This document shows positions 1 through 6,865 of a stretch of DNA of 13,260 nt, piece by piece. Where the stretch lies: contig CALCUQ010000073.1 of the NCBI GenBank assembly GCA_937906795.1, positions 1 through 13,260 of the forward strand, written 5' to 3'. The notes beneath the pieces were generated by a model. It saw only the letters and a list, made by a program, of their open reading frames with translations. It was not told the DNA's origin and searched no databases. The translations under genes were made by a program, and so were the position numbers. Numbering within the stretch: the stretch's first letter is position 1; the number at the start of each line of letters is the position of its first letter. This stretch comes from an uncultured Bacteroidales bacterium. GTDB lineage: Bacteria > Bacteroidota > Bacteroidia > Bacteroidales > UBA932.

Positions 1-16
1 GAGCATTAATAGGAAG

Positions 17-52
17 CAAATATAATAAAATATATAAAGAGGTGGGCTCAAA
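17..52 (-). promoter_or_regulatory. Possible promoter for a minus-strand gene beyond the window
   Basis: On the minus strand TATATTTG (17-24) matches TAnnTTTG, with TTTG (49-52) upstream at a 24-base spacer, longer than usual. It lies in the AT-rich end after the peptide genes and would serve a gene outside the window. This is a weak call. Confidence 0.25.
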
Positions 53-73
53 AGGGGTAATTTTAAGAGGAAA

Positions 74-85
74 GAGGGATCCCTC
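74..85. repeat. Perfect 12-bp palindrome after the peptide genes
   Basis: GAGGGATCCCTC is self-complementary. As RNA on the minus strand it could fold as a 4-bp stem with a GATC loop, followed by TTTCCTCTT. That is too short to be a confident terminator, but it sits 22 bases after the last peptide stop, where one would be expected. Confidence 0.3.
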
Positions 86-107
86 AAGCGCCAACCTCAT
101 ATGGTAT

Positions 108-305
108 CTACGAGTTAAGAGCCTCTACAGCCATAACTTCCTGAGTATTTCTCTTTAGACCTTCTCTTGCCAGATACAGCATTTTTGCAAAAGCACCCAA
201 GCATTTTGCTATGTAGTATACAAGTTTGGCAACATTCTCATCTCTACCTCCAAAAACTGTGATAGAAGTAGTATTATCTATTTCAATTAGTCCGTTGTTT
301 TTCAT
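108..305 (-). CDS. Double-glycine leader peptide precursor 1 (putative bacteriocin or signal peptide)
   Basis: Codes for 65 residues. Residues 1-20 form a leader ending in Gly-Gly (GLIEIDNTTSITVFGG at 5-20), the kind of site cut by C39 peptidase domains of export ABC transporters. Cutting after it would release a 45-residue peptide with net charge about +2, a hydrophobic amphipathic stretch with lysines every seven residues (mature positions 7, 14, 21), one cysteine (mature 15) and a polar tail. The start lies 4 bases after the stop of the sister peptide gene, which suggests translational coupling. The leader matches that of the sister peptide at G, L, I, I, D, S, V, G and G, and the cores also align loosely. 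Seen: leader, spacing and shared pattern. Known: C39 transporters cut and export such precursors. Inferred: it is a substrate of the transporter encoded just upstream. Whether it kills, signals or has another role cannot be told; no named family was recognised. Confidence 0.72.
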   Translation of the reverse strand: MKNNGLIEIDNTTSITVFGGRDENVAKLVYYIAKCLGAFAKMLYLAREGLKRNTQEVMAVEALNS

Positions 306-309
306 AATT

Positions 310-507
310 CTAATATTTAATGGATTCCCATCCGTCGTTAAAACCCTCTTTCATTTCATCACCATAATCGAGAATAAAATTGGCAATGTGCTTAATGACA
401 ATTGCTAATTTTCTTATGGCATCCCAGGAGATACCTCCTCTTACCTGTGTGCTTTCATTCACATCTATGGCTATCAAGCCTCCACGTTCCATCAATATTT
501 TTTCCAT
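310..507 (-). CDS. Double-glycine leader peptide precursor 2 (putative bacteriocin or signal peptide)
   Basis: Codes for 65 residues from the ATG at 507, or 60 from the ATG at 492. The internal start would give a leader of exactly 20 residues, the same as precursor 1, and aligns MERGGLIAID with MKNNGLIEID. The outer start has the A-rich context common in this window (ACATTATGG, also seen before the dksA-like gene), so I keep it but cannot decide. The leader ends QVRGG, and cutting there would release 40 residues. The mature part has an amphipathic helix-like segment (mature 5-21, with K8 and K14), then an acidic, glycine-containing tail with a Trp and a C-terminal Tyr. It has no cysteine, and its net charge is about -2, opposite to precursor 1. 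It begins 11 bases after the transporter gene stop. An earlier Gly-Gly at residues 9-10 is not aligned with the sister leader and is probably not the cleavage site. Confidence 0.72.
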   Translation of the reverse strand: MEKILMERGGLIAIDVNESTQVRGGISWDAIRKLAIVIKHIANFILDYGDEMKEGFNDGWESIKY

Positions 508-518
508 AATGTTTTTAT

Positions 519-1760
519 TTAGCCTGCCGAATCAGTGCAAGGCAGGTTCCCACTTGAGCAATTGCTCTCAATAACTATAGTTTTATTGGCCAATTCAAAA
601 CCTTCCATGTTATGGGAGATAAGAACAATGTGTTTATTCTGATTTTTCAGTTCTTTTATGATATTTCCTATCTCTTTCCTGGATTTTATGTCCAAATGGG
701 CATCTGGCTCGTCAAAAATGTATATCTGAGGGTTTTTGTATATAGCCCGCGCAATACATATCTTTTTACATTCTCCTCCCGACAAGGCATTTCCATTATT
801 CCCAACTTTGGTGAGCAACCCCATAGGAAGTTTCTCTATAAGTGGAAGTAAACCTACTTTATAGCATATGTTTAACACCTTGTCAATATTCTCTGTCCCT
901 TCTTTGCAGGTAATGTTTTCAAGAATAGTAGAATTGAACAGGTATGGCGATTGCTCAATGTATCCAATAATATTTCTCCAACAATCAAATGAAATGGTGG
1001 ACAGGTTTGTTCCGCCTATTGTTATCTTTCCCTCTGTTGGTTCAAGATCCTTGCATATCAAAGATGCCACAGTTGATTTTCCGCACCCGTTTGTACCGCT
1101 GATGAGTGTTACCTCCCCAGGAGAAATGGTAAAATTAAGGTTATGCAGCAGGTTGTCCCTTCCCGGGTAAGAGAAGTTTACCTTACAAAATTCAATGGTA
1201 CTTTTTTCTATATTGCATGGTATATGGTTAAGAAAGTTTGTATGTTCATCCCCTTTTTCATCTTTAAGGTCCAATATTTCCTGCAACCGTTCAAAGGCAA
1301 CAACGGCATTGGCAACAATCTCACCTGTTTCCATCAGACGGTTAAGCGGAGTTGTAAAAAATGTGCATAAGGTATACAAGCCAACAAATTCTCCTATTGT
1401 AAGAAGGTTGTTTATGATTGAGTGGGTAGCCAATGTAAAAACAGTGGCTATAATCCCTACACCAATACCTGTTGTAGCACTTTCATATTTATTTATTGCA
1501 TTTGCACTCCTATAAAATGCACCTGCATATTCTACAAAGCTTCTGCCAAGTCTGTCCAGTGCAATTTTTTGGCAATTATAGTGTTTGATAGTTGTAATGC
1601 CAGAGATATTCTCTATTATTCCAGCCTCAAATTCTGCGTTGCAAACAGCCAGTTTCTTGCCCAGTTTTTTGTTTACCTTCCCCGACAAATAATATATCAG
1701 TATGTATATTGGCACAAAACATATTATTGCACACCCCAGTTTTGCATTGAAGAAAAACAT
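519..1760 (-). CDS. C-terminal fragment of the C39 ABC exporter (later membrane helices plus ATPase)
   Basis: This frame encodes the rest of the exporter: about 160 residues of membrane domain, then a complete ABC ATPase with Walker A, Q-loop, LSGGE signature, Walker B and H-loop. The first available ATG (1760) is residue 290 of the repaired protein and is an internal methionine in a membrane helix, not a natural start. The open frame extends further upstream to the frameshift, which supports a single broken gene rather than a separate half-transporter. The D-loop reads AHLD instead of the more usual SALD. The last dozen residues (NLPCTDSAG) are not family-like and may be a poorly conserved tail. 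The stop is followed 11 bases later by the first peptide gene. Confidence 0.6.
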   Translation of the reverse strand: MFFFNAKLGCAIICFVPIYILIYYLSGKVNKKLGKKLAVCNAEFEAGIIENISGITTIKHYNCQKIALDRLGRSFVEYAGAFYRSANAINKYESATTGIGVGIIATVFTLATHSIINNLLTIGEFVGLYTLCTFFTTPLNRLMETGEIVANAVVAFERLQEILDLKDEKGDEHTNFLNHIPCNIEKSTIEFCKVNFSYPGRDNLLHNLNFTISPGEVTLISGTNGCGKSTVASLICKDLEPTEGKITIGGTNLSTISFDCWRNIIGYIEQSPYLFNSTILENITCKEGTENIDKVLNICYKVGLLPLIEKLPMGLLTKVGNNGNALSGGECKKICIARAIYKNPQIYIFDEPDAHLDIKSRKEIGNIIKELKNQNKHIVLISHNMEGFELANKTIVIESNCSSGNLPCTDSAG

Positions 1761-2628
1761 GAATATAACAGATCCAGCCAGTGTAAGGAGTGCTTGTAAT
1801 GCCCGTGGTTACAAAGGATCTTACTTTTACTATATCATCCATTCTACTTGTGATGTCTCCAATGGGATGAGAATGGAAGAATTGGGATGGAAGCACAAAG
1901 AGCTTTTCCAGAAACTCACTCACCAGGGTAGTATCAATTTTGATACTGCATTGTATAAGAAATATTGTTGCATAATATCCTATAACCATAGACATAGTTG
2001 ATAGCATAACTATAAGAATGGAAACCATTTTAAGGTATATGTGACTGTTACTGTCAATGGCCTTGTCTACAAACGTCTGTAAAAACACAGAGGTGCATAT
2101 GCCTATAAGTATACAACATACAGCACCTAAAAATGACAGCAGGCACTCTTTTTTATGAAAAACGGATAATGCCAGTAGTTTATGGGCGGTACTGCAATTT
2201 TTCTCCTTCTTTACAAATGCAGCATTGGGTGTACATATTATGATATATCCTGTCCATATAGAATTGAATTCCAAATAAGAGATTTTCTTGTGGGTGCCAT
2301 ACTGGGGATCCATTATTTTAACTTGCTTTTCAGATATTGAGCAAACTACAACATAATGGTAGTAGCCTTCACCATTTTTGGTATGGGCAATAAAAGGAGA
2401 GCCAATCTCTTTAAGTAAAGAAATTTCTTTGTTGGGGGAGTTGTAACCTTTGGCATCGAGCCCAACTTTTTGTGCGCCATCAATTATCCCTTTAATGGAA
2501 ATACCCTCCTTGTTGCATCCGCAGTAAAGGCTGAGTTCTGCAAGGGTATAATGAGCACCATTGTATGCGCAGATGTATGCCAGACAAGCAGCCCCACAAT
2601 CGTATCTGTAATGTTGTCTTATTCTCAT
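1627..2628 (-). CDS. N-terminal fragment of the C39 ABC exporter (peptidase plus first membrane helices)
   Basis: This is the frame as written in the sequence. It encodes the complete C39 cysteine peptidase (motif RQHYRYDCGAAC at 4-15, HYVVV around His91, MDPQYG around Asp107) and roughly the first half of the membrane domain, including hydrophobic stretches near residues 162-186 and 200-226. After residue 275 it continues out of frame for about 58 meaningless residues and stops at 1627. If the extra base is real, this protein could still cleave leaders but has no ATPase and could not drive export. A longer start at 2670 (MFCALP...) is possible, but it overlaps the upstream small ORF in another frame and adds residues not typical of the family. 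Confidence 0.6.
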   Translation of the reverse strand: MRIRQHYRYDCGAACLAYICAYNGAHYTLAELSLYCGCNKEGISIKGIIDGAQKVGLDAKGYNSPNKEISLLKEIGSPFIAHTKNGEGYYHYVVVCSISEKQVKIMDPQYGTHKKISYLEFNSIWTGYIIICTPNAAFVKKEKNCSTAHKLLALSVFHKKECLLSFLGAVCCILIGICTSVFLQTFVDKAIDSNSHIYLKMVSILIVMLSTMSMVIGYYATIFLIQCSIKIDTTLVSEFLEKLFVLPSQFFHSHPIGDITSRMDDIVKVRSFVTTGITSTPYTGWICYIHVFLQCKTGVCNNMFCANIHTDILFVGEGKQKTGQETGCLQRRI

Positions 2629-2632
2629 AATA

Positions 2633-2779
2633 TCAAATGGCAAATGCACATCCGGTAATGCACAAAACAATTGTAAATATTATGATAATCAAGTAGAAAA
2701 CAGTAAAATTCCTACTTTTCCCAATAAGCAACCATTGTGGCTGTTCTTTAAGTTTGCTTAATAAATCACCTTCTTCCAT
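2633..2779 (-). CDS. Small single-span membrane protein (48 residues), unknown
   Basis: An ATG at 2779 opens a 48-codon frame that ends with TGA at 2633-2635, 4 bases before the transporter start. The first 22 residues are polar and charged (MEEGDLLSKLKEQPQWLLIG), followed by one strongly hydrophobic segment rich in Ile, Phe and Leu (about 25-46). The layout, a short cytoplasmic tail with a PxW-like step and then one membrane helix, resembles the first part of HlyD-type membrane fusion subunits, which usually accompany C39 exporters but are missing here. It might therefore be the relic of such a subunit, a real small membrane partner, or an immunity protein. I cannot decide between these. The tight spacing to the transporter start is the main evidence that it is translated. 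Confidence 0.45.
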   Translation of the reverse strand: MEEGDLLSKLKEQPQWLLIGKSRNFTVFYLIIIIFTIVLCITGCAFAI

Positions 2780-2848
2780 ATCTCTCTTTTTTTACAAAGT
2801 TGGGACAAGAGATTCTATGGGAAGTGACAAAAAATAAAAAAATGGTGA

Positions 2849-3349
2849 TTACTGTATAAACTTGTCCAAATATGGAAAGATTGTGTCGGCGAACTTCTCT
2901 AACCAGTTATATACGGGGGAATTGCTGAATGTACTTTTGGGAACAAGGTCTGCTGCTCCGTTTATTTTATAGAAAAGGGTACTTATCAGGGAAAGGATAA
3001 GGGTAGCTTTAAATCCTGCAAAGAAAAAGCCCAGAATTCTGTTAAGCCATCCGAGCGAAGCAAAGTCAAACATCCTTTCAATTCCTTTGCCTATGATATT
3101 TGCCAATATTATTACAAATACAAGAATTATGGCAAATGCAACTATGTCAATGGAAGATTGGGACCAGGACAAAGAGAACCAATCTTTTATATGGGCTCCC
3201 AAAAATGTACTGAACTTGAATGCGCACCATACGCCCGCAAAAATGGCAAGGATACTTACCGCTTGGCTTATAAATCCTTTGAATAGCCCCCAGAAGGCGT
3301 ATCCAATGATTATTGCAAGAATAATAATGTCTAATGTGCCCAACTCCAT
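2849..3349 (-). CDS. cvpA: CvpA family inner-membrane protein
   Basis: Codes for 166 residues. The protein starts with a membrane helix containing ILAIIIGYAFWGLFKGF, and further hydrophobic segments lie near residues 32-50, 67-88 and 105-130. This four-helix layout with the conserved G-x-x-x-G-F-region after helix 1 is typical of the CvpA/colicin V production family (usual length about 160-200). CvpA proteins are widespread envelope proteins whose exact function is not settled; the founding member was found because its loss lowers colicin V production in E. coli. The gene is driven by a well-formed Bacteroidota promoter and lies 69 bases upstream of the small membrane ORF and exporter on the same strand. 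It may be read together with them, since I see no hairpin terminator in between, only T-rich runs on the minus strand. Confidence 0.88.
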   Translation of the reverse strand: MELGTLDIIILAIIIGYAFWGLFKGFISQAVSILAIFAGVWCAFKFSTFLGAHIKDWFSLSWSQSSIDIVAFAIILVFVIILANIIGKGIERMFDFASLGWLNRILGFFFAGFKATLILSLISTLFYKINGAADLVPKSTFSNSPVYNWLEKFADTIFPYLDKFIQ

Positions 3350-3363
3350 ATATGTTATTTTTT

Positions 3364-3393
3364 TTTCAAAAATACGTAATTATCTTATCTTTG
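3364..3393 (+). promoter_or_regulatory. Bacteroidota-type promoter for ileS
   Basis: TATCTTTG at 3386-3393 matches the -7 consensus TAnnTTTG. The best -33 candidate is TTTC at 3364-3367, one mismatch from TTTG, with an 18-base spacer. The ileS ATG follows 20 bases after the -7 box. Confidence 0.55.
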
Positions 3394-3397
3394 CAAA
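3367..3397 (-). promoter_or_regulatory. Bacteroidota-type promoter for cvpA
   Basis: Read on the minus strand: TTTG (3394-3397), a 19-base spacer, then TATTTTTG (3367-3374). This fits the Bacteroidota consensus TTTG at -33 and TAnnTTTG at -7. Transcription would start about 10 bases before the cvpA ATG at 3349. It overlaps the divergent ileS promoter. Confidence 0.65.
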
Positions 3398-3413
3398 TTC
3401 AAAATTTACTACA

Positions 3414-6400
3414 ATGGGCTACAAAGAATATAAGAAATTAGACTTAGTTGAGATAAACAAAAGTGTATTGGATAAATGGAAAGCAGAGAAATGCTTTGAG
3501 AATACACTTAAATTGAGAGAAGGTGCAAAGAAATTTGTATTTTTTGAGGGACCTCCTTCTGCAAATGGAATGCCTGGTATTCACCATGTTATGGCAAGAG
3601 CAATAAAGGATGCTTTCTGTAGATACAAAACTCAGTGCGGTTATCTTGTGCAAAGAAAAGCAGGCTGGGATACTCATGGTTTGCCTGTAGAGTTGGGTGT
3701 TGAAAAGATGTTGGGAATTACCAAAGAAGATATAGGTAAGAAGATTAGTGTGGATGATTATAACAATGCATGCCGCAAGGAGGTTATGAAATATACCAAA
3801 GAGTGGGTTGCATTGACAGAGAAAATTGGATACTGGGTTGATATGGATAATCCATACATCACATATGACAACAAGTATATTGAGACTCTATGGCATCTGT
3901 TAAAGGATATTTATGGAAAAGGTCTTTTGTACAAAGGTTATACAATCCAGCCATATTCACCGGCAGCAGGTACCGGACTTAGCTCTCATGAGTTGAATCA
4001 GCCAGGTTGTTATAGAGATGTTAAAGATACAACAGCTGTTGTGCAGTTTAGTGTAATAAAAGACTCTGCAAGCCAGTTCCTTTTTGATGAGAATACCCCA
4101 GATGATGGATTGTATTTCTTGGCATGGACAACCACACCTTGGACTTTGCCTTCTAACATGGCTCTTTGTGTTGGCCCAAATATTGAGTATGTAAAGGTTA
4201 AGTCATTTAATCCTTATACTGGAATTCCTGCAACTTATGTTGTTGCTAAAGAACTTTTATACAGCCATTTCAACAAAAAAGCAGAAGAGTTGTCATTGGA
4301 AGATTACAAGCCTGGTGACAAATTGGTTCCTTTTAAGGTTTATGACAAGGTATACAAAGGTTCAGAACTTAAAGGTATAAGTTACAAACAGCTTATAGAG
4401 TGGATCAAACCTGAGCCTGAAATGATGAAGGTTATAGTTGGTGACTTTGTAACCACTTCTGATGGTACAGGTATAGTTCATATTGCAAGAACTTTTGGTG
4501 CCGATGATGATAAAGTTGGTAAGGTAAATAATATTCCTCCATTCTTTGTTGTGGACAAGAATGGTGACAACCAGCCAATGGTTGACAAAACAGGTAAGTT
4601 GTTCAAAATAGAGGACCTTGACCCTGTATTTGTAGAGCAGAGAGTAAATGATTCATATAGAAACTTTGCAGGTAAGTTTGTAAAAAATGCATATGACCCT
4701 AATCTTGGTCCAGATGCTGAAACTTTGGATGTGGAGATTTGTGTAGCATTGAAAGGGGAGAACAAGGCATTCAAGATTGAAAAGCACACTCACAACTATC
4801 CTCACTGCTGGAGAACAGACAAACCGGTGTTGTATTATCCTTTGGATTCTTGGTTCATTAGAACTACTGCTGTTCAGGATGAGTTGATAGCATTGAACAA
4901 AACTATAAACTGGAAGCCTGAAAGTACAGGTACAGGTAGATTTGGAAAATGGTTGGAGAATCTTCAGGACTGGAATTTGTCCAGAAGCAGATACTGGGGA
5001 ACACCTCTTCCAATCTGGAGAAATGAGCAGACAATGGAGGAGAAATGCATTGGCTCTGCAAGTGAGTTGTACAATGAGCTGGAAAAATCTGTGGCAGCAG
5101 GATTTATGCCATCTAACCCATTAAAGGATAAGGGATTTGTTCCTGGTGATTTCTCAAAAGAGAACTATGAGAAGATTGATTTGCACAGACCTTACGTAGA
5201 TTCATATATCTTGGTTTCAGATAGTGGAAAACCAATGAAACGCGAATTGGATCTTATTGATGTGTGGTTTGACTCAGGTGCTATGCCATTTGCTCAAGAG
5301 GGATTGGAAAATCTTGGTAAAGAGCAATTTGGCCAAACTGCAGATTTTATAGCTGAGGGTGTTGACCAGACAAGAGGATGGTTCTTTACATTGCATGCTA
5401 TCTCTACTATGGTAAACAAGAAAGTTGCTTTTAAGACTGTATTGTCCAATGGATTGGTATTGGATAAAGATGGTAACAAGATGAGTAAGAGATTAGGTAA
5501 TGCAGTAGATCCATTTATGGCTTTACAGGAGTATGGTGCCGATTCTCTAAGATGGTACATGCTTACCAATGCGCAACCTTGGGATAACCTTAAGTTTGAT
5601 TTTGCAGGTGTTGATGAGGTTAAGAGAAAATTCTTTGGTACACTATACAACACATACTCATTCTTTGCTCTTTATTCAAATGTTGACGGTTTTGACAATC
5701 AGGCACCTCAAGTTCCAATTGAGGAAAGACCTGAGATTGACAGATGGATTATCTCTTACCTTAACAGTTTGATTAAAGAAGTTAAGGAGTGTTATGAGAA
5801 TTATGATGTAACTACAGCCGGAAGAAAGATTCAGGATTTTGTATGTGACCATTTGAGTAACTGGTATGTGAGATTGAACAGAAAACGTTTCTGGGGTGGA
5901 GATATGACTCAGGACAAACTTTCTGCTTATCAGACTTTGTATTCTTGCCTTGAGGTTGTGGCAATTTTGGGTGCTCCAATTGCTCCTTTCTTTATGGAAA
6001 GAATGTTCCTTGATTTGAACGAGGTTTCCAAGATGCATTCAGAAAGTTCTGTACATCATGTAAATATGCCAGATGCTCAAGAGCAGTATATAGATAAAGA
6101 TCTTGAGGAGAGAATGGCATTGTCACAACTTGCATCTTCTATGATTCTTGCTTTAAGAAGAAAAGTTAACATTAAGGTTAGACAGCCACTTGCAAAAATT
6201 ATAATACCTGTGCTTGATCCAAAGATTCAGGAGCAATTCAAAAAGGTTGAAAAGCTTGTATTGAGTGAGGTTAATGTTAAAGAGGTTGAGTTTATTACAA
6301 ATACCGAGGGCTTGATTACAAAGAAAATCAAACCTAACTTCAAAACATTGGGTAAAAAATATGGCAAGCAGATGAAAGAGATTTCTGCTGCTTTTGCAAC

Positions 6401-6854
6401 ATTTACTCAGAGTGATATTTCTGCGATTGAGATGGCAGGAACATATGTGTTTGAGTTACCGTCGGGAAGCGTAACATTGGAAGCAGAGGACTATAACATT
6501 ACTTCTGAGGATATGCCGGGTTGGTTGGTTGCCACTGAGGGTAAACTTACTGTTGCAATGGATATCACCATTACAGATGCTCTAAGAAAGGAGGGTACAG
6601 CACGTGAGCTTGTAAACAGAATTCAGAATCTTAGAAAAGACAATGATTTTGAGGTTACAGACAGAATTGTTGTAGAGATTGAAAATAGAGATGATATAGT
6701 AGAATCGCTATCTGAATACAAAGAGTATGTATGTGGACAGACTTTATGCGACAATATCAGCGTTGTTGATAAGGTTGACAATGGTACTGCTGTTGAGTGG
6801 GGTAATGGTGAGGATTTGAATATATCAGTTAAATTAGTATCTTTACATAATTAA
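3414..6854 (+). CDS. ileS: Isoleucyl-tRNA synthetase
   Basis: Codes for 1146 residues of the cytoplasmic class I enzyme that charges tRNA-Ile with isoleucine. Seen: the HIGH-type ATP site in the variant GPPSANGMPGIHH (46-58), the KMSKR loop (689-693), the catalytic-domain block WNLSRSRYWGTPLPIW, and the editing domain with TTTPWTLPSN (from 239) and GTGIVHIARTFGADD. The C-terminal part holds the anticodon-binding helices. The length and the HIGH variant match the longer IleS class common in Bacteroidota and related to eukaryotic enzymes (known for the family, not tested here). An upstream in-frame extension to 3087 runs antisense through cvpA and is rejected; the ATG at 3414 (MGYKEYKKLD) begins right after the promoter. 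It is the first gene of a run that continues 11 bases later with the DksA-like gene. No T-box or other leader is possible in the short 5' region. Confidence 0.98.
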   Translation: MGYKEYKKLDLVEINKSVLDKWKAEKCFENTLKLREGAKKFVFFEGPPSANGMPGIHHVMARAIKDAFCRYKTQCGYLVQRKAGWDTHGLPVELGVEKMLGITKEDIGKKISVDDYNNACRKEVMKYTKEWVALTEKIGYWVDMDNPYITYDNKYIETLWHLLKDIYGKGLLYKGYTIQPYSPAAGTGLSSHELNQPGCYRDVKDTTAVVQFSVIKDSASQFLFDENTPDDGLYFLAWTTTPWTLPSNMALCVGPNIEYVKVKSFNPYTGIPATYVVAKELLYSHFNKKAEELSLEDYKPGDKLVPFKVYDKVYKGSELKGISYKQLIEWIKPEPEMMKVIVGDFVTTSDGTGIVHIARTFGADDDKVGKVNNIPPFFVVDKNGDNQPMVDKTGKLFKIEDLDPVFVEQRVNDSYRNFAGKFVKNAYDPNLGPDAETLDVEICVALKGENKAFKIEKHTHNYPHCWRTDKPVLYYPLDSWFIRTTAVQDELIALNKTINWKPESTGTGRFGKWLENLQDWNLSRSRYWGTPLPIWRNEQTMEEKCIGSASELYNELEKSVAAGFMPSNPLKDKGFVPGDFSKENYEKIDLHRPYVDSYILVSDSGKPMKRELDLIDVWFDSGAMPFAQEGLENLGKEQFGQTADFIAEGVDQTRGWFFTLHAISTMVNKKVAFKTVLSNGLVLDKDGNKMSKRLGNAVDPFMALQEYGADSLRWYMLTNAQPWDNLKFDFAGVDEVKRKFFGTLYNTYSFFALYSNVDGFDNQAPQVPIEERPEIDRWIISYLNSLIKEVKECYENYDVTTAGRKIQDFVCDHLSNWYVRLNRKRFWGGDMTQDKLSAYQTLYSCLEVVAILGAPIAPFFMERMFLDLNEVSKMHSESSVHHVNMPDAQEQYIDKDLEERMALSQLASSMILALRRKVNIKVRQPLAKIIIPVLDPKIQEQFKKVEKLVLSEVNVKEVEFITNTEGLITKKIKPNFKTLGKKYGKQMKEISAAFATFTQSDISAIEMAGTYVFELPSGSVTLEAEDYNITSEDMPGWLVATEGKLTVAMDITITDALRKEGTARELVNRIQNLRKDNDFEVTDRIVVEIENRDDIVESLSEYKEYVCGQTLCDNISVVDKVDNGTAVEWGNGEDLNISVKLVSLHN

Positions 6855-6865
6855 ACATAAACATT

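Larger units (their letters stand above)
519..2628 (-). pseudogene. C39-peptidase ABC exporter of double-glycine peptides, disrupted by a one-base frameshift
   Basis: Removing one G from the GGG run at 1802-1804 gives an uninterrupted 702-residue protein, a normal length for a peptidase-containing ATP-binding transporter. Order of domains: C39 peptidase (about 1-130; oxyanion Gln5, catalytic Cys11, His91, Asp107), membrane domain (about 155-450), ATPase (about 480-700). The ATPase has Walker A GTNGCGKST (511-519), Q-loop Gln559, signature LSGGE (615-619), Walker B IYIFDE (635-640) and H-loop His672. Such proteins cut the leader after Gly-Gly in the cytoplasm and export the peptide through the inner membrane. 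The frame changes after residue 275, in the membrane domain; across the join the protein reads VTTALQALLTLAGS, as expected of a membrane helix. I chose Met at 2628 rather than 2670 because it sits directly before the catalytic region and 4 bases after the upstream small ORF. Either the gene is freshly inactivated or the extra base is a sequencing error; all other motifs are intact. Confidence 0.85.

Noticed and set aside
1..100. Open minus-strand frame from ATG 100 to the window edge (about 33 codons) as a third peptide gene
   Set aside because: No Gly-Gly leader or similarity to the two precursors, it includes the palindrome and AT-rich promoter-like sequence, and it is too short to judge.
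108..507. Class IIa-like bacteroidetocins
   Set aside because: The cores lack paired cysteines and a YGNG-type motif; one has a single Cys and the other none.
226..1515. Several plus-strand open frames over the exporter and peptide genes
   Set aside because: They are antisense shadows: composition is unlike proteins, no motifs, and they lie opposite well-supported minus-strand genes.
1627..1801. Programmed frameshift making two products from the exporter gene
   Set aside because: GGG is not a typical slippery heptamer and no stimulating structure was evident; a simple one-base insertion or error explains it.
2780..2848. Promoter for the small ORF/exporter (CAACTTTG with an upstream TTTG on the minus strand)
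   Set aside because: The -7 box has a mismatch at a key position and the spacer is about 25 bases; not strong enough to list.
3087..3413. Long in-frame N-terminal extension of ileS
   Set aside because: It runs antisense through cvpA, crosses the ileS promoter, and the residues are unlike any IleS; the ATG at 3414 gives the normal N-terminus.
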